Assembly: GCA_026989495.1 (NCBI GenBank)
Contig: JALSJE010000008.1
Coordinates: 1 to 34,414 of the forward strand
DNA length: 34,414 nt
Direction: 5' to 3'
DNA from: Gammaproteobacteria bacterium
GTDB lineage: Bacteria > Pseudomonadota > Gammaproteobacteria > S144-34
The notes beneath the pieces are model-generated. The model ran no database searches. It had not been told where the DNA came from and saw only the letters and a program-made list of their open reading frames with translations. A program made the translations under genes and the position numbers. This document shows, one piece after another, positions 25,997 to 34,414 of this stretch. Every line of letters starts with the position of its first letter. Within the stretch, counting starts at the first letter, position 1.

Positions 25997-26073
25997 GGCG
26001 CCCCGCCACGCGCCCGCTGGCGGGGACGGGCTGCGCTATACTGCTCCTCACGGCGCGCCACCGGAGCAACCCC

Positions 26074-26283
26074 GTGCTGTTCAAGGGCATCGTCCTCGTC
26101 CTGCTCGGCCTGATCTTCCTCAGCCTCACCAGCGCGCTGGGCTTCCTCGTCAGGGACCGTGGCCAGGGCGAGCGCACCGTGCGGGCGCTGACGCTGCGCA
26201 TCGGGCTCTCGGTGGCGCTGTTCGCGCTCCTGATGCTGGGCTTCGCCACCGGCCTCATCGAGCCCCACGGCATCACGCCCTGA
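26074..26283 (+). CDS. DUF2909 twin-TM protein
   Basis: GTG start; MLFKGIVLVLLGLIFLSLTSALGFLVRDRGQGERTVRALTLRIGLSVALFALLMLGFATGLIEPHGITP, typically adjacent to SURF1/ctaE. Confidence 0.88.
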   Translation: MLFKGIVLVLLGLIFLSLTSALGFLVRDRGQGERTVRALTLRIGLSVALFALLMLGFATGLIEPHGITP

Positions 26284-26427
26284 GCCCCGTCCGTCCCGGG
26301 CCGGCAGCGTCCCGGCGCCACGAGGGCCAGTCCTGTGGGGAGCCATCCCCGCGGGCGCGGCATCCGGTGGGCGCGGCATCCTTGCCGCGCACCCATGAAA
26401 CAACGACGCGCCCACCGCCTGACGAAA

Positions 26428-26459
26428 GGGGCCTGCGGCGAGGCGCGGCCGCAGGCCCC
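26428..26459 (-). terminator. Candidate terminator hairpin after ctaE
   Basis: 11-bp arms ggggcctgcgg/ccgcaggcccc; on the minus strand the stem is followed by TTTCGTC (weak T-run) just past the ctaE stop. Confidence 0.4.
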
Positions 26460-26472
26460 CGCTGCACGCGGC

Positions 26473-27366
26473 TCAGATCCAGTAGACGAACACGAACAGG
26501 AACAGCCACACGACGTCCACGAAATGCCAGTACCAGGCCACCGCCTCGAAGGCGAAGTGGTTGTCGGGCGTGAAGTGCCCGGCGATGGCCCGGAGCAGGA
26601 TCACCGTCAGCATGATGGTGCCGATGGTGACGTGGAGGCCGTGGAAGCCGGTGAGCATGAAGAAGGTCGAGCCGTAGATCCCGGAGGAGAGCTTGAGGTT
26701 CAGATCCTGGTAGGCATGGACGTACTCTTCGGCCTGGAGGGCGAGGAAGGTCACGCCCAGGGCGATGGTGGCGATCAGGCCGAGGACGAGCTGGCCGCGG
26801 TTGCCCTTCTTGAGGCCCCAGTGCGCCCAGGTCACGGTCACGCCCGAGCTCAGCAGGATCAGGGTGTTGATCGCGGGCACGCCCCAGGTCTCGATGATGC
26901 CCTTGGGCACCGGATAGGGGTTGCTGTCGGGAGTCACCACCGCGGCGGGCGGCTCCAGCAGAGGCCAGACGGCCTCGAATCCTTTCCACAGCAGCTCGTG
27001 GGTGAGAAAGCCGTCCCCGGCCCCGCCCAGCCATGGCACCGAGAAGACGCGGGCGTAGAACAGCGCGCCGAAGAAGGCGGCGAAGAACATCACCTCGGAG
27101 AAGATGAACCAGCCCATCCCCCAGCGGAAGGAGCGGTCCACCTGCTCGTTGTACAGGCCGGCGAGGTTCTCGCGGATGACCGTCCCGAACCAGCCGAACA
27201 TCATGATCACCAGGATCGCGAAACCGGCCGCCATGAACCAGGGGCCCGCGCCGGAACCGTTGAGCCAGGCCCCGAAGCCGCCCAGCATGGCGGTCAGCCC
27301 GACGGAGCCCACGATGGGCCAGTGGCTGCCGTGGGGGAGGTAGTAGCCGCTATGCGCTGTGCTCAT
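26473..27366 (-). CDS. ctaE: Cytochrome c oxidase subunit III
   Basis: YYLPHGSHWPIVGSVGLTAMLGGFGAWLNG...GWFIFSEVMFFAAFFGALFYAR...LTGFHGLHVTIGTIML...AVAWYWHFVDVVWLFLFVFVYWI. Confidence 0.97.
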   Translation of the reverse strand: MSTAHSGYYLPHGSHWPIVGSVGLTAMLGGFGAWLNGSGAGPWFMAAGFAILVIMMFGWFGTVIRENLAGLYNEQVDRSFRWGMGWFIFSEVMFFAAFFGALFYARVFSVPWLGGAGDGFLTHELLWKGFEAVWPLLEPPAAVVTPDSNPYPVPKGIIETWGVPAINTLILLSSGVTVTWAHWGLKKGNRGQLVLGLIATIALGVTFLALQAEEYVHAYQDLNLKLSSGIYGSTFFMLTGFHGLHVTIGTIMLTVILLRAIAGHFTPDNHFAFEAVAWYWHFVDVVWLFLFVFVYWI

Positions 27367-27422
27367 CGCTCCGATCCTCGACTGGTGCTTTCGTTGTCAA
27401 ATGGGTCCTGCTCGCGCGCGCC

Positions 27423-28004
27423 TCAGCCGCGCCCCGGATCCGCGACGACCCGGCCGGCCCGCTGCCGCAGGTCGAACAGCGTGTAGGACAGGCTCACGGT
27501 GCGCACCTCGGCGGGCAGCTCCGGGTCGATATAGAACACCACCGCCACCTCCCGCCGCTCGCGGGGCCCGAGCCGCTGCTCGTCGAAGCAGAAGCACTGC
27601 ACCTTGCGCAGGTGCGCCGCCGCCAGGCCCGGCGCCACGCTCGGCACCGCCCGCACGATCACGGGCCTGTCCGCGAGGTTGCGCAGCTCGAACCTGGCGA
27701 CGCGCAGCTCGCCCGGGTGCAGCGTGAGCTTCGGCCGCAGGGGCCGGATCGACACCGCCGCGCCCGCCGGCGCCTGCGCCACGAGCTCCATACGGAGGGT
27801 GCGGGCGGTGTCCACCCGCACGCCGGCAGGCAGGGCGGCCGCCGGATCGAGGTCCACCTTGCCGTTGAGGCCGGTTATCTCGCAGAAGACGTCGTAGAGC
27901 GGCACCAGGGCGAAACCGAAGCCGAACATGGCGGCGGTCACCAGCACCAGCCGCCGGACCAGCCGCCGGTTCGCCTCGCGGGCCTGCGCACGCGGGTCCG
28001 TCAC
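27423..28004 (-). CDS. ctaG: Cytochrome c oxidase assembly protein CtaG/Cox11
   Basis: LVTAAMFGFGFALVPLYDVFCEITGLNGK...VQCFCFDEQRLGPRERREVAVVFYIDPELP. Confidence 0.96.
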   Translation of the reverse strand: MTDPRAQAREANRRLVRRLVLVTAAMFGFGFALVPLYDVFCEITGLNGKVDLDPAAALPAGVRVDTARTLRMELVAQAPAGAAVSIRPLRPKLTLHPGELRVARFELRNLADRPVIVRAVPSVAPGLAAAHLRKVQCFCFDEQRLGPRERREVAVVFYIDPELPAEVRTVSLSYTLFDLRQRAGRVVADPGRG

Positions 28005-28008
28005 GCCC

Positions 28009-28143
28009 TCAGCCCCTGCCCATCACCCAGAAGAAGGCCAGGTAGAAGCCCAGGGCCACGGCCGCGAGCAGGCCCACCGTGAGCCGGATGCCCCGGCGCA
28101 CGCGCGGATCCTGCCGCGGGTCGTCCGTCAGCCCATGCGCCAT
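28009..28143 (-). CDS. Small (44 aa) single-TM protein between ctaD and ctaG
   Basis: ATG 28143: MAHGLTDDPRQDPRVRRGIRLTVGLLAAVALGFYLAFFWVMGRG*; resembles the short oxidase-cluster ORFs often found here. Confidence 0.7.
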   Translation of the reverse strand: MAHGLTDDPRQDPRVRRGIRLTVGLLAAVALGFYLAFFWVMGRG

Positions 28144-28144
28144 C

Positions 28145-29725
28145 TCACTTCACCTCCGGCGCCTCGGCGAAGGTGTGGTAGGGCGCGGGCGAGGGCACCG
28201 TCCACTCCAGCCCCTTGGCGCCCTCCCACACCTGGGCGGTGGCCTTCTGTCCGCCGCGCACGCACTTCCAGATCACGTACACGAACAGGAGCTGCGAGAG
28301 CCCGAAGGCGAAGGCGCCGATGGTGGAGACCTGGTTCCACTCGGTGAACTGGATCGCGTAGTCGGCGTAGCGGCGCGGCATGCCCGCGAGTCCCAGGAAG
28401 TGCTGCGGGAAGTAGAGCACGTTCACCGAGATCACCGAGAGCCAGAAGTGCCACTTGCCCAGCCTCTCGTCGTACATGTGGCCGGTCCACTTCGGCAGCC
28501 AGTAGTAGACGGCCGCGAAGATGGCGAAGAGCGCGCCCGTCACCAGCACGTAGTGGAAGTGGGCCACCACGAAGTAGGAATCGTGGTACTGGAAGTCGGC
28601 GGGCGCGATGGCGAGCATCAGCCCCGAGAAGCCGCCGATGGTGAACAGGATCACGAAGGCCACCGCGAACAGCATGGGCGTCTCGAAGGTCATGGCGCCG
28701 CGCCACATGGTGGCCACCCAGTTGAAGACCTTCACGCCCGTGGGCACCGCGATGAGCATGGTGGCGTACATGAAGAACAGCTCGCCCGCCAGCGGCATGC
28801 CCACCGTGAACATGTGATGCGCCCACACGATGAAGCTCAGGAAGGCGATGGAGGCGGTGGCGTAGACCATCGAGCTGTAGCCGAACAGCGGCTTGCGCGC
28901 GAAGGTGGGGATGATCTGGGAGATCACCCCGAAGGCGGGCAGGATCATGATGTAGACCTCGGGATGCCCGAAGAACCAGAAGATGTGCTGGAACATCACC
29001 GGGTCGCCGCCGCCGGCCGCATCGAAGAAGCTGGTGCCGAAGTACTTGTCGGTGAGCAGCATGGTGACCGCGCCCGCCAGCACCGGCATCACGGCGATCA
29101 GCAGGTAGGCCGTGATGAGCCAGGTCCAGACGAACAGCGGCATCTTCATCAGCGTCATGCCGGGCGCGCGCATGTTGAGGATGGTGGCGATGATGTTGAT
29201 CGCCCCCATGATCGAGGACAGCCCCAGGAGGTGCACGGAGAAGATGAGGAAGGGGAAGGCCTCGCCCGTCTGCAGCACGAGCGGCGGATACATGGTCCAG
29301 CCCGCCGCCGGCGCGCCGCCTTCCATGAACAGGGTGGAGAGCAGCATGGCGCCGGCGAAGGGCAGGATCCAGAAGCTCCAGTTGTTCATGCGCGGCAGCG
29401 CCATGTCGGGCGCGCCGATCATCATCGGGATGAGCCAGTTGGCGAGCCCCACGAAGGCCGGCATGATGGCGCCGAAGACCATGATGAGCCCGTGCATGGT
29501 GGTCATGGCGTTGAAGAACTGCGGGTCCACGTACTGGATGCCGGGCTCCCACAGCTCGGCGCGGATGACGAGCGCCATGATGCCGCCCACGAAGAGCATC
29601 ACCAGCGAGAAGATCAGATAGAGCGTTCCGATGTCCTTGTGGTTGGTGGTGAACAGCCACCGCTTCAGGCCGCGCGGCGGCTCGTCGTGGTGGTGCGCCT
29701 CGTGCGTCGTCGTCGCGGTGCTCAT
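28145..29725 (-). CDS. ctaD: Cytochrome c oxidase subunit I
   Basis: GLKRWLFTTNHKDIGTLYLIFSLVMLFVGG...HIFWFFGHPEVYIMILPAFG...WAHHMFTVGMP...DSYFVVAHFHYVL. Confidence 0.98.
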   Translation of the reverse strand: MSTATTTHEAHHHDEPPRGLKRWLFTTNHKDIGTLYLIFSLVMLFVGGIMALVIRAELWEPGIQYVDPQFFNAMTTMHGLIMVFGAIMPAFVGLANWLIPMMIGAPDMALPRMNNWSFWILPFAGAMLLSTLFMEGGAPAAGWTMYPPLVLQTGEAFPFLIFSVHLLGLSSIMGAINIIATILNMRAPGMTLMKMPLFVWTWLITAYLLIAVMPVLAGAVTMLLTDKYFGTSFFDAAGGGDPVMFQHIFWFFGHPEVYIMILPAFGVISQIIPTFARKPLFGYSSMVYATASIAFLSFIVWAHHMFTVGMPLAGELFFMYATMLIAVPTGVKVFNWVATMWRGAMTFETPMLFAVAFVILFTIGGFSGLMLAIAPADFQYHDSYFVVAHFHYVLVTGALFAIFAAVYYWLPKWTGHMYDERLGKWHFWLSVISVNVLYFPQHFLGLAGMPRRYADYAIQFTEWNQVSTIGAFAFGLSQLLFVYVIWKCVRGGQKATAQVWEGAKGLEWTVPSPAPYHTFAEAPEVK

Positions 29726-29770
29726 GGTTGGCTACCCCCTCGCAGGCTGAAGGCTCCAGCCGCCCGCGCC

Positions 29771-30904
29771 TCAGCGCGCGGCGGCGATATCCGCAGGCTG
29801 GACCACGTCGCCGGTGTCGTTGCCCCACGCGTTGCGCTCATAGGTGATGACCGCGGCGAGGTCCACGTCCGAGAGCTGCGGCCCGAAGGCGGCCATGGCC
29901 GTGCCGGGTTTGCCGCGCAGCACGATCTCTATGTGCTCGCGGACGGGGCCCGTGGTGATCCTGCCACCCTTGAGCGCGGGGAAGACGCCCGGCACACCCT
30001 CGCCGTTGGCCTGATGGCAGGCGGCGCAGGACTTCCTGTACACGGCCTCGCCGCGGGCCATGAGCTCGTCCCTGCTCCAGGTCTTCGTCGCAGCGGCCTT
30101 CTCGGCCTCGGCGGCGGCCTTGCGCTGCGCCACCCACTGGCGGTACTCCGCCTCGGGCCTGGCCTCCACCACGATGGGCATGTAGGCGTGGCCCCGGCCG
30201 CACAGCTCGGCGCACTCGCCCCGGTAGACGCCGGGCTCGTCCACCCGCACCCACCATTCGTTCACGAAGCCCGGGATGGCGTCCTTCTTGCCGCCGAGGG
30301 CCGGCACCCACCAGGCATGGATCACATCGTTGGCGGTGAGCAGGATCCTCACCTTCTTGCCCACCGGGATCACGAGCGGATTGTCCACCTCCTGCAGGTA
30401 GTGCTCGCCCTTGGGCGCATCGCCGTAGATCTGCTCCTCGGGTGTGGCGAGATTGCTGAAGAAGCCGATGCCTTCGTCCAGATAGTCGTAGCGCCACTTC
30501 CACTGGTAGCCCGTGACCTTGATGGTGAGGTCGGGGTTGGACGTGTCCTCCATGGCGATCAGCGCCTTGGTCGCCGGCACGGCCATGCCGACGAGGATGA
30601 GGAAGGGGATGATGGTCCAGACGACCTCGATGGCGGTGCTCTCGTGGAACTGCGCCGGCTGCACCCCTCTCGACTTGCGGTGCCTCAGGATGGAGACGAA
30701 GATCGCCCCGAAGACCACCACCCCGATGGCGACGCAGATCCACAGGATCAGCATGTGGAGGTCGTAGGCCTCGCGGCTGATGGGCGTCACGCCTTCGGGA
30801 AGGTTCAGCAGCCCCCAGCCCGAACCGGCCCCGGCGAGCGCGGCGGCCGGTGCGGACAGCAGCAGCGTCAGGGCGAGCCTTCTCGTGGTCTTCTTGGCGC
30901 TCAT
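29771..30904 (-). CDS. ctaC: Cytochrome c oxidase subunit II with fused C-terminal cytochrome c
   Basis: CuA site YRGECAELCGRGHAYMPIVV; then ARGEAVYRKSCAACHQANGEGVPGVFPALKGG (CxxCH); signal peptide MSAKKTTRRLALTLLLSAPAAALA. Confidence 0.97.
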   Translation of the reverse strand: MSAKKTTRRLALTLLLSAPAAALAGAGSGWGLLNLPEGVTPISREAYDLHMLILWICVAIGVVVFGAIFVSILRHRKSRGVQPAQFHESTAIEVVWTIIPFLILVGMAVPATKALIAMEDTSNPDLTIKVTGYQWKWRYDYLDEGIGFFSNLATPEEQIYGDAPKGEHYLQEVDNPLVIPVGKKVRILLTANDVIHAWWVPALGGKKDAIPGFVNEWWVRVDEPGVYRGECAELCGRGHAYMPIVVEARPEAEYRQWVAQRKAAAEAEKAAATKTWSRDELMARGEAVYRKSCAACHQANGEGVPGVFPALKGGRITTGPVREHIEIVLRGKPGTAMAAFGPQLSDVDLAAVITYERNAWGNDTGDVVQPADIAAAR

Positions 30905-31428
30905 GTCGCTCGGTCTCCTCCGGTGGGATGCAGGTGATCCGGTGCCCGCGGGCCGGGTGCGGCGATGGCGGCGCGCAGACGCGCGGCGAGGCGCTCGCGC
31001 TCCTCGTCGGTGAGAAGCGCGCCGATCTCGATCGCGCGCCCGTGGCAGCGCAGCGCGAGCCGCGCGGGATGCAGGCCGTGCGAGGGGCGCTCCAGCATCA
31101 CGCGCACCCAGGCGCGCGGGAAGACGCTGCGGCGCTGGGGCCGGCGCCGCCCCTGCTCCACCACCACCTCCTCGGGCCCGATGGTGACGACCTCGCGGTA
31201 GGACAGCCGCCGCGCGACCCAGTAGAGTCCGGCGGCGAGCGCGGCGAGCTCGAGTCCGGCGAAGGGGAGCACCGGCCACGCGCCACGCCAGGCGAAGCCC
31301 GCGGCCACGGTCCCCATCAGCACCCCCAACACCATGATCACTGTGAGGTTTCCCCGCCAGCTCAGGGACCGGTTCGGCCGGATGACGAACCGGCGGCGGC
31401 CAGACGGATCGCTGTCTTCGATGATCAC
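30901..31428 (-). CDS. DUF2244-family membrane protein
   Basis: RRFVIRPNRSLSWRGNLTVIMVLGVLMGTVAAGFAWRGAWPVLPFAGLELAALAAGLYWVARRLSYREVVTIGPEEVVVEQGR; ATGA overlap with ctaC. Confidence 0.88.
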   Translation of the reverse strand: MIIEDSDPSGRRRFVIRPNRSLSWRGNLTVIMVLGVLMGTVAAGFAWRGAWPVLPFAGLELAALAAGLYWVARRLSYREVVTIGPEEVVVEQGRRRPQRRSVFPRAWVRVMLERPSHGLHPARLALRCHGRAIEIGALLTDEERERLAARLRAAIAAPGPRAPDHLHPTGGDRAT

Positions 31429-31507
31429 CGTGGCCGACGCCCGGGCCCGGAGCTGACAAAAGTCAGGTTCCGGCGCGCCATCCTAGCGGATGCGATGGGC
31501 GGGGCGC

Positions 31508-31678
31508 AACAAAAAATGATTTTTTGAGGGTTTTTATCCTGATTATGAATAATCTATGATTATTTTTATATTGTTATCTACGAGTATTCCGCTTTTCTCA
31601 TATAAAAAACATATCTATATCATATAATTACACGTTCTCCTTTTCAAGAGTCATGCCATGAAAATACCAGATTTTTCG

Positions 31679-31680
<2 letters not shown>
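31508..31680. other. AT-rich island
   Basis: About 170 nt of strongly AT-rich sequence (e.g. gattatttttatattgttatc, catataaaaaacatatctatatcatataatta) within an otherwise very GC-rich window. Confidence 0.95.
31619..31647 (-). promoter_or_regulatory. Sigma-70-like promoter, directed toward DUF2244-ctaC-ctaD
   Basis: Minus strand TTGAAA-N17-TATGAT. Confidence 0.6.
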
Positions 31681-33325
<1,645 letters not shown>

Positions 33326-33329
<4 letters not shown>

Positions 33330-34108
33330 GGCCCCTCTCTCCCGCCGCGCCGGCGCGGATCGGCCTCGGCGAGCAGCGCCCGCAGCGCCGCCAGCACCCG
33401 CTCCGGATGGCTCAGGAAGGGCGCGTGGCCGGCCTCCTCCACGACGTGGGCGCAGCCGAGGGGAAGGCCCGTGCCGAGCCGCCGCACCGACTCCGGCGGC
33501 ACGAGCCGGTCGCGACCCCCGCCCATCACCACCGCGGGCACGTGCACCTCGCCGAGCCGGGCGCGCAGGTCCGCGGCGGCGAGCACGGCGAGCCCCGCCT
33601 CGAGCGCGCCGGGCGCCGGGGGGCCTGCGGCCTCCAGCACGGCGTGCAGCCGCCGCAGCGTGGCCGTGGCGCCGGCCGCGCCGCGCACCTGCAGCGCCAG
33701 GAAGCGACGCACGGTGCCGGCCCAGTCGCGCGCCAGGTCCTCGGCGAAGCCCGCGAGCACCTCCGGCGCCACGCCCGGCCAGCCGTCGGGGGACGCGGTG
33801 AAGCGGGGGGTGGCGGCCACCAGGCCCAGGCCGGCCACCCGCTCGGGAGCGGCGAGCGCCGCGGCCAGCGCCCCGAGGCCCCCGAGCGACCAGCCGACCC
33901 AGACCGCCCGGGGCGGGGCCGCCGCGAGCAGGGCGGCGGCGAGCGCCTCGGCGTCGCGTGCGGGCGCCGCGGCCCGGCGCTCGCCCTGCCCCGGCAGGTC
34001 CAGCAGCACCGCCTCGCGCTCGGGGGCGAGATCCGCGGCGAGATCGGACCACACCGTGGCCGGCAGCCCCCAGCCCGGCACGAAGACCACCGGCAGGTGC
34101 GCGCTCAC
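33326..34108 (-). CDS. bioH: Pimeloyl-ACP methyl ester carboxylesterase BioH
   Basis: VVFVPGWGLPATVWSDLAADL...WVGWSLGGLGALAAALAAPERVAGLGLVAATPRF (GWSLGG nucleophile elbow); GTG start. Confidence 0.94.
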
Positions 34109-34132
34109 GGCGCCCTCCGTACCGCGTGCGCA

Positions 34133-34185
34133 CCCCCCTCCCCGGCCCTCCCCCCGCTTGCGGGGGAAGGGTGCGGGAGGGGGGC
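34133..34185. repeat. Dispersed GC-rich palindromic repeat, copy 2 (bioF-bioH gap)
   Basis: cccccctccccggccctccccccgcttgcgggggaagggtgcgggaggggggc; matches copy at 14559-14611. Confidence 0.85.
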
Positions 34186-34253
34186 ACGGAGGAGCCGGTC
34201 CGGCGCTGTCCGGGCGCGCGCCGATTCGCCGCACCTGCGCTCAGCGCCCGCGC

Positions 34254-34414
34254 TCACGGCGCCCTCCCGGAGGCGTCGCCGGTCGCAGTGTCGTCACGTC
34301 CACCGTCATCCCCCACCTCGCGCCAGGCGCGCGCGAGGGCTTCGAGCAGCGCGTCCACCTGCGCCTCGGTGTGCCCGGCGCTCAGGGTCACGCGCAGCCG
34401 CGCGGTGCCCTCCG
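34254..34414 (-). CDS. bioF: 8-amino-7-oxononanoate synthase BioF, C-terminal part (truncated by window edge)
   Basis: Minus reading EGTARLRVTLSAGHTEAQVDALLEALARAWREVGDDGGRDDTATGDASGRAP*; followed by bioH-bioC-bioD. Confidence 0.85.
   Translation of the reverse strand, partial: EGTARLRVTLSAGHTEAQVDALLEALARAWREVGDDGGRDDTATGDASGRAP

Noticed and set aside
26037-26042. TATACT -10-like box before the DUF2909 gene
   Set aside because: No convincing -35 at proper distance; single hexamer is too weak
26353-26381. Direct repeat gggcgcggcatcc x2 downstream of DUF2909
   Set aside because: Short, two copies only, no flanking structure; may be part of a dispersed repeat but cannot be judged from this window
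28079-30937. 952-aa plus-strand ORF antisense to ctaD/ctaC
   Set aside because: His/Asp/Glu/Gly-rich antisense translation of conserved oxidase genes; no recognisable domain

Overview
High-GC window, probably a gammaproteobacterial chromosome (taxon inferred from gene content only). It consists mainly of housekeeping and respiratory genes. In order: (i) a divergent locus with a Porin_O_P-like porin (truncated at the window edge) and a secreted DsrE-family protein on the minus strand, opposite an ECF sigma factor and a membrane anti-sigma-like protein whose C-terminal domain is itself DsrE-like; (ii) M48 protease, DUF898 protein, two M16 peptidases; (iii) ftsY-ftsE-ftsX, a dual-receiver GGDEF protein, rpoH with a perfect CIRCE element upstream; (iv) a cbb3 oxidase cluster ccoNOQP-GHIS; (v) ctaB, SCO-like, SURF1 and a CuA/cytochrome c-fused cytochrome oxidase cluster (ctaC-D-small ORF-ctaG-ctaE, plus DUF2244 and DUF2909); (vi) bioF(partial)-bioH-bioC-bioD. 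The strongest candidate for an undescribed system is the ECF/anti-sigma-DsrE locus at about 1-3250. The same motif, GGAATAA-N15-CGTCT, occurs once on each strand in front of the two divergent transcription units, and the anti-sigma sensor domain aligns with the neighbouring secreted DsrE protein. No tRNA, rRNA or CRISPR array was recognised.
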